From Dactylosporangium aurantiacum (GTDB lineage Bacteria > Actinomycetota > Actinomycetes > Mycobacteriales > Micromonosporaceae): a stretch of DNA of 64,000 nt. The notes below the pieces were generated by a model. It made no database searches. It had not been told where the DNA came from and saw nothing but the letters and a program-made list of their open reading frames with translations. The DNA is taken from assembly GCF_000716715.1 (NCBI RefSeq), contig NZ_JNYJ01000006.1:173616-237615 (forward strand), read 5' to 3'. Of the stretch, positions 52,277 through 60,396 are shown piece by piece. A program made the position numbers and the translations under genes. How positions within the stretch are numbered: position 1 is the first letter of the stretch; every line of letters begins with the position of its first letter.

Positions 52277-52380
52277 GCGACCAACCCCTGCGGCAGGCCG
52301 CGGATCGGCCGACCGACCCCAGCGGGCAGCAGGACGCGGATCGGCCGACCGACCCCAGCGGGCAGCACGACCCGGATCAC
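52273..52380 (-). CDS. Micro-ORF linking kinase and regulator genes, born from a 36-bp tandem repeat
   Basis: A 35-codon frame starts at a GTG overlapping the kinase TGA and ends in a TGA overlapping the regulator GTG. Its peptide begins VIRVVLPAGVG, much like the regulator start VIRVLLADD, and contains a twice-repeated IRV(V/L)LPAGVGRP unit. The simplest view is that the regulator start region was duplicated and the frame kept so that ribosomes still pass from kinase to regulator. Whether the peptide itself matters is unknown. Confidence 0.5.
   Translation of the reverse strand: MIRVVLPAGVGRPIRVLLPAGVGRPIRGLPQGLVA
52300..52371. repeat. 36-bp tandem repeat between kinase and regulator genes
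   Basis: Two adjacent 36-base units (52300-52335, 52336-52371) differ at one position. The unit length is a multiple of three, so a frame passes through unbroken. A more diverged third copy lies at about 52264-52299. Confidence 0.9.
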
Positions 52381-53663
52381 GCGACCAGCTCCAGCGACAG
52401 CGGCAGGTGGGCCGAGACCTCGAACCCGCCGTCCGGCGCCGGGCCGGCGGCCAGGACCCCGTTGAGGGCGGCGACCCGCTCCGTGATGCCCCGCAGGCCG
52501 TTGCCCGGCGTCACGGGCGCGACGGGCACGCCGTCGTCCAGCACGCGGATGCGCAGCCCCGACGGGTCGAAGGTGAGCCGCACCGTACATGAGCAACCCG
52601 GCGTGGCGTGTTTGAGCGTGTTGGTCAGGGCCTCCTGCACGATCCGGTAGGCCGCCAGCTCGATCACCGCCGGCAGGGTCGCCGGCGCGCCCGCCACGCT
52701 GAACGTGACCGGCACGCCGCTGGCCCGGACGCGGTCGATCAGGTCCGGCAGCGCGGCGAGGTTCGGCTGCGGCGACAGCGGCGCCGGATCGCGGACCAGG
52801 TTGAGCAGGCGGCGCATCTCGGTGAGCGAGGCCCGGCCGGTGGTGACGATGGTGGTGAGCGCGGCGTCGCAGCGGTCGGGGGAGCGGTGCAGCATCGCCT
52901 TCGCGCCCTGCGCCTGGACGACCATCACCGACAGGCCGTGCGCGACGACGTCGTGCAGCTCGCGGGTGATCCGGCCGCGCTCGGAGGCGACGGCGAGCGC
53001 GGTGCGCTGCTCCTGCTCGCGCTCCAGGTCGTCGGCGCGCGCCTGCAGGATCGCCAGGTGCAGCCGGCGGGTGCGGGCGCTGTCGGCGACGGCCCAGGTG
53101 GCGGCGAGCAGCAGGGCGGGCACGGCCACGGACTGCAGCGCGTGCACCAGCATCGGCAGCACGTCGCCGTGGAACACGGCGTGCAGGACCTTCGCCACGC
53201 GCTGCAGATAGTCGCTGAACGACGCCACCGGACCGGTGCGGCGGCCCGGCACGAGACCGACCTCCTGCGCCAGGACGCCGGACAGCAGCAGCACCTCCGC
53301 CGTGACCAGCGCCGCGAGCACGGTCCGGCGCCGGTGCCCGGAGGCGGTCAGGGCGTACATGGTGATGAGGACCGCGACGTCGGTCGGCGGTGCCTTCAGG
53401 ACCGGGTCGAGCAGGTGCACCAGGGCCGCGCCCATCGCCAGGATCATCGCGGTCAGCGGCCAGCGGTGCCGCAGCAGGATCGCCGCCGCCGACGGCACGG
53501 CCGCCAGGCTCCACCACAGCGTGTGCAGCCGCCACGCCGCGACGGTGCCGAACGTGTCGAGGATCTTGAAGTCCGGCTCCCCGAACAGCAGCAGCGCGTC
53601 GCCCCACAGCAACGTGGCGGCGACCAGCGCGGCGATGAGCGCCACGTCCAGCAAGCGTCGCAT
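52377..53663 (-). CDS. Sensor histidine kinase, NarX/DesK-type (HisKA_3)
   Basis: A 428-aa kinase. The N-terminal half has about six hydrophobic segments (residues 5-200). The dimerisation/phosphorylation domain has the phospho-histidine in RITRELHDVVAHGLSVMVVQ at about 240. The C-terminal HATPase region ends with LRIRVLDDGV and GNGLRGITERVAALNG (about 378-408). It phosphorylates the response regulator encoded just downstream. The signal is unknown; the divergent lipoprotein and MacAB-like exporter genes suggest envelope or drug stress. The ATG is placed where the first membrane segment begins. Confidence 0.93.
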   Translation of the reverse strand: MRRLLDVALIAALVAATLLWGDALLLFGEPDFKILDTFGTVAAWRLHTLWWSLAAVPSAAAILLRHRWPLTAMILAMGAALVHLLDPVLKAPPTDVAVLITMYALTASGHRRRTVLAALVTAEVLLLSGVLAQEVGLVPGRRTGPVASFSDYLQRVAKVLHAVFHGDVLPMLVHALQSVAVPALLLAATWAVADSARTRRLHLAILQARADDLEREQEQRTALAVASERGRITRELHDVVAHGLSVMVVQAQGAKAMLHRSPDRCDAALTTIVTTGRASLTEMRRLLNLVRDPAPLSPQPNLAALPDLIDRVRASGVPVTFSVAGAPATLPAVIELAAYRIVQEALTNTLKHATPGCSCTVRLTFDPSGLRIRVLDDGVPVAPVTPGNGLRGITERVAALNGVLAAGPAPDGGFEVSAHLPLSLELVA

Positions 53664-53697
53664 CGTCCGAGCGTACGTGCGGCGCGGCGGCCGCGGA

Positions 53698-53713
53698 TCT
53701 GTCGCACGACAGA
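53698..53713. promoter_or_regulatory. Inverted repeat in the two-component/exporter promoter gap
   Basis: TCTGTCG-CA-CGACAGA, 7-bp arms with a 2-base spacer, lies between the divergent kinase and lipoprotein genes. It is a natural candidate binding site for the LuxR-type regulator encoded beside it. Confidence 0.45.
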
Positions 53714-53773
53714 CCCCGAAGATCGGTCGGCGGGCAGACGCGGGCGGCGGCCGGCGCGGGCGACCGTGGGCGT

Positions 53774-54298
53774 ATGACACCGAGACCTCTCGCCGCGCTC
53801 GCCCTCCTGGCCGTCCTGGCGGGCTGCTCGCCGGCCCCGCGCACCGCGGACACCGCGGACCCCAGCGCCATCAACACCCAGCAGGCCCTGGACATCGGCC
53901 GGCGGATCGCCCAGTGCGGCCGTGAGCACGGGTACCCCGACATGGCCGACCCGGTGCTGGACGGCGACCGCCTCGCCTGGCCCGGCGACGGCCCGGACAT
54001 GAAGGAGCGGCTGAGGGCGCTCGAGGAGGTGCCAGAGTGCAAGGCGATCATCAGCCAGATGCAGGCGCTCGGCGCGCCGCGGTCCGCGACGGCGGTCAGC
54101 GCCGCGGACATGGAGAAGCTCAAGGCGTTCGCGAGCTGCATGCGTGAGCACGGCGTCGACGGCTTCCCCGACCCGAAGGCCGACGGCACGTTCCCGCTCG
54201 TCGGCACGCCGCTGGAGACCGAGGGCAAGTCCGAACGGGTCCTGGCCGGCATCGACGCCTGCAAGCACCTCTACGACGGCCGGATCGCCGTCTCATGA
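53774..54298 (+). CDS. Lipoprotein of the exporter operon
   Basis: A 174-aa lipoprotein: a signal peptide ending in lipobox LAVLAGC (Cys at about residue 17), then a helical domain with repeated FASCMREHGVDGFPDP-like and CGREHGYPDM segments, i.e. two related halves each with a C-x2-REHG motif. Similar lipoproteins often precede MacA/MacB-like genes in actinomycetes with two-component systems. Its end overlaps the next gene (ATGA). Confidence 0.87.
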   Translation: MTPRPLAALALLAVLAGCSPAPRTADTADPSAINTQQALDIGRRIAQCGREHGYPDMADPVLDGDRLAWPGDGPDMKERLRALEEVPECKAIISQMQALGAPRSATAVSAADMEKLKAFASCMREHGVDGFPDPKADGTFPLVGTPLETEGKSERVLAGIDACKHLYDGRIAVS

Positions 54299-55383
54299 GG
54301 GGTGTCCTGAGGGGTGTCCCGGGCAAGCTGGCAGTGGCGGCGGGTGGCACGCTGCTGGCGGTCGCCGGCTGGGCGGCGCTGCGGCAGCCGGAGCCGGAGC
54401 GGGTCGCCGCGCCCCAGGTCCGCACGACGACCGCGCCGGTGACCCGCGGTGACGTGGCCACCCGCGTCCAGGTCGCCGGCGTGCTCGGCTTCGACGGCGC
54501 GTACACCGTGGTGAACCAGCTGCCGGGCGGGGTCGTCACCGCCCTGCCGGCGCCGGGCACCGCGGTCGTGCGCGGCGCCGACCTCTACGCGGTCGCCGGC
54601 GTCCCGGCCACCCTGCTCTACGGGACCGTGCCGGCGTACCGGGAGCTGGCCGCCGGCATGAGCGACGGTGTCGACGTGCTGCAGCTGGAGCAGAACCTGG
54701 TCGCCCTCGGTATGGACCCCGGCCACGGCATCACCGTCGACCGGCACTTCAGCGACGCCACCGCGACGGCGGTCCGGCGCTGGCAGGCGGCCCGCGGCCT
54801 GCCGGTCGCCCAGCGCACCGGGCGGCTGGAGCTGGGACAGGTGGCGTTCCTGCCGGGCGCGGTGCGCATCGGCGCGGCACTCGTCCAGGTCGGCGCGTCC
54901 GCCGGGCCCGGCGAGCCGGTGCTGTCGGCGACGACGACCGCCCGCGTGGTGCGGGTCCCGCTGACGGCCGGTCGGCAGAGCGCGGTCCACGCCGGCGACC
55001 CGGTCACGGTCACCGTGCCGGGGCTGAGCACGCCCGTCCCCGGCACCGTCCGCGAGGTCGGCACGGTGGCGACCGCTCAGGAGCAGGGGCCGGCCACCGT
55101 GCCGATGGTGGTCACGGTGACCATGCCGGCCGGCGCGCCCGCGCTGGACCAGTCACCCGTGCAGGTGTCGATCATCGGTACGCAGCGCCGGAACGTGCTG
55201 TGCCTGCCGGTCACCGCGCTGCTGGCCGGTGCCGGCGGCGGCTACCAGGTCGCGGTGGTCGACGGGTCCGGCCGGCGGCTGGTGACCGTCACGACGGGAC
55301 TCTTCGACGAGAACGCCGGCCTGGTCGAGATCACCGGGGGCGGGGTCACCGAGGGCGAGCGCGTCGAGGTGCCGGTGTCATGA
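54295..55383 (+). CDS. HlyD/MacA-like adaptor with peptidoglycan-binding domain
   Basis: A 362-aa membrane-fusion-like protein with one N-terminal membrane segment, a short biotinyl-lipoyl-like region (about 45-110), a peptidoglycan-binding PG_binding_1 domain ([13 protein letters not shown]... [15 protein letters not shown], about 125-165) and a C-terminal beta-barrel/HlyD part ([19 protein letters not shown]). It probably links the ABC exporter to the cell wall. ATGA overlaps on both sides show strict coupling with the lipoprotein and the ATPase. Confidence 0.88.
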   Translation: MRGVLRGVPGKLAVAAGGTLLAVAGWAALRQPEPERVAAPQVRTTTAPVTRGDVATRVQVAGVLGFDGAYTVVNQLPGGVVTALPAPGTAVVRGADLYAVAGVPATLLYGTVPAYRELAAGMSDGVDVLQLEQNLVALGMDPGHGITVDRHFSDATATAVRRWQAARGLPVAQRTGRLELGQVAFLPGAVRIGAALVQVGASAGPGEPVLSATTTARVVRVPLTAGRQSAVHAGDPVTVTVPGLSTPVPGTVREVGTVATAQEQGPATVPMVVTVTMPAGAPALDQSPVQVSIIGTQRRNVLCLPVTALLAGAGGGYQVAVVDGSGRRLVTVTTGLFDENAGLVEITGGGVTEGERVEVPVS

Positions 55384-56075
55384 GCGACGCCGTTCTGGCG
55401 CTGGTACAGGCGGTGCGCACGTACCCCGGCCCGCCGCCCGTCGAGTCGCTGCGGGGCGTGGACCTGCGGGTCGACGCCGGCGAGATGGTCGCGCTCGTGG
55501 GACCGTCGGGCTCCGGCAAGTCCACCCTGCTGCACCTCGCCGCCGGGCTGGACCGGCCGACGAGCGGCTCCGTGCGCCTCGCCGGCCAGGCCGTGGAGTC
55601 CCTCGGCGACCGGGAGCTGTCCGGGCTGCGGGCGCACACGCTGGGCGTCGTGTTCCAGCAGTTCTTCCTGATGGACCACCGGTCCGCGACCGACAACGTG
55701 GCGGACGGCCTGCTGTACCGCGGCGTCCCGGCCGGGCGGCGCCGGCGCGCCGCTGGGGAGGCCCTCGACCGGGTCGGCCTCGCGCACCGCGCCGGCCACC
55801 CCGCCGGCAAGCTGTCCGGCGGGGAGCGGCAGCGGGTCGCCATCGCCCGCGCGCTCGTCGGCCGGCCCGCGATCGTCCTCGCCGACGAGCCCACCGGCAA
55901 CCTCGACAGCGCGACCGGCGGGCAGATCCTCGCCCTGCTGCGGCAGCTGCACGCCGACGGCGTGACCCTGCTCGTCATCACCCACGACCCCGTCGTCGCG
56001 GCCGCCTGCCCGCGCCGGGTCGACCTCCGCGACGGCCGGGTCGTCGCGGACACCCTGACCGGAAGGACCGGATGA
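55380..56075 (+). CDS. ABC transporter ATP-binding protein (MacB/LolD type)
   Basis: A 231-aa ATPase. It has Walker [10 protein letters not shown] at about residue 41, Q-loop [10 protein letters not shown], signature [15 protein letters not shown] at about 142, Walker [13 protein letters not shown] and the switch His in LLVITHDP. It belongs to the LolD/MacB/FtsE class that powers extracytoplasmic work through FtsX-fold permeases. Coupled by overlap to the adaptor upstream and the permease downstream. Confidence 0.95.
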   Translation: MSDAVLALVQAVRTYPGPPPVESLRGVDLRVDAGEMVALVGPSGSGKSTLLHLAAGLDRPTSGSVRLAGQAVESLGDRELSGLRAHTLGVVFQQFFLMDHRSATDNVADGLLYRGVPAGRRRRAAGEALDRVGLAHRAGHPAGKLSGGERQRVAIARALVGRPAIVLADEPTGNLDSATGGQILALLRQLHADGVTLLVITHDPVVAAACPRRVDLRDGRVVADTLTGRTG

Positions 56076-57259
56076 GATCCCGCCTCCGCGCCGCCGACCT
56101 GCTGCCACTGGCGAGCATCGGCATGCGCAGCCGCCCCCTGCGGGCCGCACTGTCCACGCTTGGCATCGCGATCGGCGTCGCCGCGATCGTCGGCGTCCTC
56201 GGCATCACCCGCTCCAGCCAGGCCGACCTCATCGTCCGCATCGACGACCTCGGCACCGACCTGCTCACCGTCGCCAACGGCTCCCGTATCGGCGGCGACG
56301 AGGCGCAGCTGCCGCCGTCCTCGGCCACCGGCGTGGCCCGGACCGACGGCGTGCGCAAGGTGACCGCCACCGCCGGCGTACCGCAGCTGCGGGTGTTCCG
56401 CACCGACCTGGTGCCCGCGTACCGCGGCGGCGGCGTCGAGGTCCGTGCCACCGAGCCGACGCTGCTGGACACCCTCGACGGCCACCTCGCCGCCGGCGTG
56501 TTCCTCAACGACGCCACCGCCCGGTACCCGGTCGCCGTCCTCGGCCACGACGCGGCCACCGCCCTCGGTGTCGCCCAGGTCGGCGCCGGTACCCGCATCT
56601 GGCTGGGCGGGCACTGGTTCACCGTCGCCGGGATCCTGCGCCCGTTCGAGCTGGCGCCCGAGATCGACCGGGCCGCGCTGATCGGCCTGCCGGCGGCCGC
56701 GGCGTACTTCGGCTTCGACGGCCACCCCACCCGCCTGTACGTGCGCGCCGAGACCACCCGGACGGCCGCGGTCGCCGGCCGGCTGGCCCGGGCCGCCAAC
56801 CCCGCCGAACCGAACGCCGTCACCGTCAGCCGCCCCTCCGACGCCCTGGCCTCCCGGCTGCTGGTCGCGGACTCCGTCACCTCCCTGCTGCTCGGCCTCG
56901 GCGCGGTGGCCCTGCTCGTCGGCGGCGTCGGCGTCGCCAACGTCATGGTCGTCTCGGTCCTGGAACGCCGCACGGAGATCGGCCTGCGCCGCGCCCTGGG
57001 CGCCGCCCGCCGGCACGTCACCGCCCAGTTCATGACCGAGTCGCTGCTGCTGTCCGTGCTCGGCGGCCTCACCGGCGTCCTGCTCGGCGCCGCCGTCACC
57101 CACGCGGTCGCCGCGTACCGCGGCTGGCAGCCCCTCGTGCCGCTGGCCGCCGTCGCCGGCGGGTTCGCCGCCACCCTGCTGGTCGGGGTCGTCGCCGGCG
57201 TCTACCCGGCCGTGCGCGCCGCCCGGCTCGACCCGACCGACGCGCTGCGCACCGCGTGA
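56072..57259 (+). CDS. MacB/FtsX-type ABC transporter permease
   Basis: A 395-aa permease of the MacB family: first helix with [23 protein letters not shown] (about 20-45), a large outside domain (about 50-270), then three C-terminal helices ([41 protein letters not shown], and [37 protein letters not shown]). Together with the ATPase, adaptor and lipoprotein it forms a tripartite-like exporter, perhaps of peptides or antibiotics. Confidence 0.94.
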   Translation: MRSRLRAADLLPLASIGMRSRPLRAALSTLGIAIGVAAIVGVLGITRSSQADLIVRIDDLGTDLLTVANGSRIGGDEAQLPPSSATGVARTDGVRKVTATAGVPQLRVFRTDLVPAYRGGGVEVRATEPTLLDTLDGHLAAGVFLNDATARYPVAVLGHDAATALGVAQVGAGTRIWLGGHWFTVAGILRPFELAPEIDRAALIGLPAAAAYFGFDGHPTRLYVRAETTRTAAVAGRLARAANPAEPNAVTVSRPSDALASRLLVADSVTSLLLGLGAVALLVGGVGVANVMVVSVLERRTEIGLRRALGAARRHVTAQFMTESLLLSVLGGLTGVLLGAAVTHAVAAYRGWQPLVPLAAVAGGFAATLLVGVVAGVYPAVRAARLDPTDALRTA

Positions 57260-57262
57260 GCC

Positions 57263-57297
57263 ACCCACCGGACCGTTTGACGGCCCGCCGGGTGGGT
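57263..57297 (+). terminator. Possible terminator after the ABC operon
   Basis: An imperfect inverted repeat, ACCCACCGG (57263-57271) and CCGGGTGGGT (57288-57297) with one bulged base, starting 4 bases after the permease stop. Confidence 0.4.
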
Positions 57298-57339
57298 AGC
57301 CGCCGGATGACGGTCCGTCAGATCGCCAGGAGGCGCCGC

Positions 57340-58482
57340 ATGCGAGCGATGGTCTATCGGGGTCCGTACCGGGTGCGGCTGGAGGAGAAGGAGCGGCCGG
57401 CGGTCGAGCATCCCAACGACGCGATCGTGCGGGTGACCCGGGCCGCCATCTGCGGCTCCGACCTGCACCTGTACCACGGGATGATGCCCGACACGCGGGT
57501 CGGCACGACGTTCGGCCACGAGTTCGTCGGCGTCGTCGACGAGGTCGGACCGTCGGTACGGCACGTCAAGGTCGGCGACCGGGTGATGGTGCCGTTCAAC
57601 GTGTTCTGCGGCTCGTGCTTCTTCTGCGCCCGCGGCCTGTACGCCAACTGCCACAACGTCAACCCGAACGCCACCGCGGTCGGCGGGATCTACGGCTACT
57701 CCCACACGTGCGGCGGCTACGACGGCGGCCAGGCCGAGTACGTGCGGGTGCCGCTCGCCGACGTCGGCCCCAGCGTCATCCCGGACTGGATGGACGACGA
57801 CGTCGCGGTCCTGCTCACCGACGCGCTGGCCACCGGCTACTTCGGCGCGCAGCTCGGCGACATCGTCGAGGGCGACGTGGTGGTCGTGTTCGGTGCCGGC
57901 CCGGTCGGCCTGTACGCGGCGAGATCGGCCTGGCTGATGGGCGCCGGCCGGGTCATCGTCGTGGACCACCTGGAGTACCGGCTGGACAAGGCCCGCTCGT
58001 TCGCGCACGCGGAGACGGTCAACTTCGCCGAGGTCGACGACATCGTGGTGTACCTGAAGCGGGACACCGGGCACCTCGGCGCCGATGTGGTCATCGACGC
58101 GGTCGGCGCGGAGGCCGACGGCAACCTGCTGCAGCACGTGACCGCGACCAAGCTCAAGCTGCAGGGCGGCTCACCCGTCGCGTTGAACTGGGCGATCGAC
58201 GCGGTGCGCAAGGGCGGCACGATCTCGGTGATGGGCGCCTACGGACCCATGTTCAGCGCGGTGAAGTTCGGCGACGCCATGAACAAGGGTCTCACACTGC
58301 GGATGAACCAGTGCCCGGTGAAGCGGCAGTGGCCGCGGCTGTTCGAGCACATCCGCAACGGGTACCTCGACCCGACCGACATCGTCACGCACCGCGTCCC
58401 GCTGGAGCACGTCGCCGAGGCGTACCACATGTTCTCCGCCAAGCTCGACGGCTGCATCAAGCCCCTCATCGTGCTCAACTGA
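57340..58482 (+). CDS. Zinc-dependent alcohol dehydrogenase family protein
   Basis: A 380-aa MDR enzyme. Catalytic zinc ligands are Cys38 (CGSDLHLYHG) and His60-Glu61 (FGHEFVG). The structural-zinc loop CGSCFFCARGLYANC lies at about 91-105, and the NAD(P) fold VVVFGAGPVGLYAARSAWLMGA near 185. The LQGGSPVALNWAIDAVRKGGTIS element resembles glutathione-independent formaldehyde dehydrogenase-like or threonine dehydrogenase-like members. It oxidises an alcohol or hemiacetal; the substrate is unknown. AGGAGG just before the ATG fixes the start. The 201-aa gene follows after 19 bases. Confidence 0.92.
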   Translation: MRAMVYRGPYRVRLEEKERPAVEHPNDAIVRVTRAAICGSDLHLYHGMMPDTRVGTTFGHEFVGVVDEVGPSVRHVKVGDRVMVPFNVFCGSCFFCARGLYANCHNVNPNATAVGGIYGYSHTCGGYDGGQAEYVRVPLADVGPSVIPDWMDDDVAVLLTDALATGYFGAQLGDIVEGDVVVVFGAGPVGLYAARSAWLMGAGRVIVVDHLEYRLDKARSFAHAETVNFAEVDDIVVYLKRDTGHLGADVVIDAVGAEADGNLLQHVTATKLKLQGGSPVALNWAIDAVRKGGTISVMGAYGPMFSAVKFGDAMNKGLTLRMNQCPVKRQWPRLFEHIRNGYLDPTDIVTHRVPLEHVAEAYHMFSAKLDGCIKPLIVLN

Positions 58483-58501
58483 ACCCGGGTCGGAGGATCT
58501 G

Positions 58502-59107
58502 ATGACGTACACCGCCGACAAGCCGCTGACCGCCGAGTCCAGTGCGGCGCTGCGGGCGCGGATCCCCGGCTGGGGCGCCGACCTGGACCCGAGGGACCGG
58601 CCGTCGGTGCCGCGGGAGAAGTTCGACCCGGGGCTGAGCGGCGCGCCGTGGGACTTCCCGGAGCGGCAGCAGGAGCGCCGGCCCCGGGAACGCTCGATCG
58701 AGCACGCCATGCTGCCGCCGGTCTTCGGCACCAGCTGCCCGCCGCGGGGTCTCTCCGGCGTGCTGCGCCGGTTCGCGTACCGCCGCTACAGCGAGGCACG
58801 CGCGGCGCACTGGCTCCTGCTGCTCGCCGCCGACCGGGTCGACGTGGCCGAGAGCCGGGTGCGTTCGGCGCTGCACGGGCACCCCGACCCGGTCATCCCG
58901 ACCGGCCTGCGCAGCGAGGTCACCCACCACGGCCTGGCCTCGCGCCTGCGGCGGCGCCGCACCGACCTGGTGCACCAGCCGATCGACGTGGTGCTCCAGG
59001 CCGTGCCGTGGGTGCTGGGCGGCGTCGCCGTCGCCGCCCTGGTCCGCCGCGCACGCCCCCGTACGGCGAGGCCCGGCTACCGGTTCAGCCGCGGATCCGC
59101 TCGATGA
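58502..59107 (+). CDS. Unknown protein downstream of the alcohol dehydrogenase
   Basis: A 201-aa protein with a Pro/Arg-rich first half (WGADLDPRDRPSVPREKFDP, LPPVFGTSCPPRGLSGVLRRFAYRRYSE), then a helical region (HWLLLLAADRVDVAESRVRSAL) and a short hydrophobic stretch near the C-terminus (VLQAVPWVLGGVAVAALV). The family is not recognised. Spacing indicates an operon with the dehydrogenase, and it may be membrane-associated. Its end overlaps the convergent gene by 23 bases. Confidence 0.75.
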   Translation: MTYTADKPLTAESSAALRARIPGWGADLDPRDRPSVPREKFDPGLSGAPWDFPERQQERRPRERSIEHAMLPPVFGTSCPPRGLSGVLRRFAYRRYSEARAAHWLLLLAADRVDVAESRVRSALHGHPDPVIPTGLRSEVTHHGLASRLRRRRTDLVHQPIDVVLQAVPWVLGGVAVAALVRRARPRTARPGYRFSRGSAR

Positions 59108-60230
59108 TGGCCGTATACCCGCCGACCGGGTCGTAGACGGCGCCGACGCTCCAGAAGCCGGACGTGCCGGGAACGTTGGCGACCGCGGACAGCGCCGGGT
59201 CCTCGTTGTTGGCCTTCGGGCCGTAGACGGTGCTCCACTGTCCGGCCTGGTACCGCAGGAACAGCGACCCCGGGTACAGGATCCACGGCGGGATCGGGTT
59301 GTTGCCGCTGACCCACAGGTTGCCGGCCGCGTCGCCGGCGACCGCGGTGAGGCTGCCGGCGGGCGTGGGGGACGCCACCTGCCGCCAGGAGCTGCCGTCC
59401 CAGTGCAGGATCAGCGGCTTCGGCGCGCTGTCGTAGTCGATGGTGCCGACCGCCCACGCGTTGCCGGCCGAGCCGGCCCAGACGCCGAGCAGCCGGGCAC
59501 TGGTGATCTTCGGCAGCGTGGCGAGCCGCCAGGTGGTGCCGATGCGCTGCGCGATCATCGGCTCCGGGTACGGCGCGTCGTCGACCGACCAGGCCCCGAC
59601 CGCGAACGCCGCACCGTCCGGTGCGGTCGCGGCGCCGTAGAACACGCCGTACCAGGCGTCCGAGCCGGGCAAGGGCACTCTGGTGAACTGCTGGCCGTCC
59701 CATTCCACGACCAGGGCGTGCGAGCTTTCGGCACCCGCGAACACGGGGCGCCCGCCGGTGGCGGCCACGTCGAACAGGACCGACGCGCCGCCGGGCACCC
59801 CGCCCAGCGGCCGGTAGCCCTGCCACGCCGTGCCGTTCCAATGTGCGGCGTACGCGGCCTGCGTGCCGTCGGCGCCGACGGTCCACGCGTCCGTGGCGCT
59901 GCGGGCGCTGACCCCGTACAGCGTGCCGATGTTCTCCGGCAGCGACCGCTGCGACCAGGTGCCGCCGTCCCAGTGCATCAGCGCGTACGGCCGCGCCGGC
60001 GCGGGGCCGCCGTACGTGGAGCCCTGCAGTCCCACCGCCCACGCGTCGTCACGGCCGGTCGCCGAGACGTCCACCAGCCGGCTCGCCGGTGCCAGCGGCG
60101 GCAGCGCCGCCACCTGCCAGGTCTGTGCCGTCCTCGCCGCCGCGGCCGGGGCGGGCGCGACGGTGGCCACGCCCGCCAGGACGGCGCCGAACGCCGCCGC
60201 GGGCAGCCGGTAACGGATCGAAACCCCCAT
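59085..60230 (-). CDS. Secreted beta-propeller protein
   Basis: A 381-aa exported protein with a signal peptide (about 1-33, [22 protein letters not shown]) and about seven blades with W-G repeats such as DDAWAVGLQGSTYGG, YALMHWDGGTWSQRSLPENIG and NAWAVGTIDYDSAPKPLILHWDGSSWRQ. It resembles BNR/Kelch-like secreted propellers of actinomycetes; ligand unknown. Start: AAAGGGG precedes the ATG; a start 13 codons earlier is possible but less signal-like. Confidence 0.8.
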   Translation of the reverse strand: MGVSIRYRLPAAAFGAVLAGVATVAPAPAAAARTAQTWQVAALPPLAPASRLVDVSATGRDDAWAVGLQGSTYGGPAPARPYALMHWDGGTWSQRSLPENIGTLYGVSARSATDAWTVGADGTQAAYAAHWNGTAWQGYRPLGGVPGGASVLFDVAATGGRPVFAGAESSHALVVEWDGQQFTRVPLPGSDAWYGVFYGAATAPDGAAFAVGAWSVDDAPYPEPMIAQRIGTTWRLATLPKITSARLLGVWAGSAGNAWAVGTIDYDSAPKPLILHWDGSSWRQVASPTPAGSLTAVAGDAAGNLWVSGNNPIPPWILYPGSLFLRYQAGQWSTVYGPKANNEDPALSAVANVPGTSGFWSVGAVYDPVGGYTAIIERIRG

Positions 60231-60349
60231 GAAGAACCCCTTTCGACACTGACCGTCGACGAACATCATCGTCACGGCGGTCGATCCGGCGCGACGCCGG
60301 ACGGGTGTCCGTAATGGCCTCGTAAGAGGGCGGTAAGCATTGCCCGGAT

Positions 60350-60384
60350 GGCCGGTCCTCCCGCGGACCGCGGGAGGACCGGCC
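60350..60384 (-). terminator. Terminator after the GH9 gene
   Basis: A perfect 17-bp inverted repeat (60350-60366 and 60368-60384) around a single base, 13 bases after the GH9 stop on the minus strand. It may also isolate the propeller gene downstream. Confidence 0.75.
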
Positions 60385-60396
60385 ACCGGCACAGAG

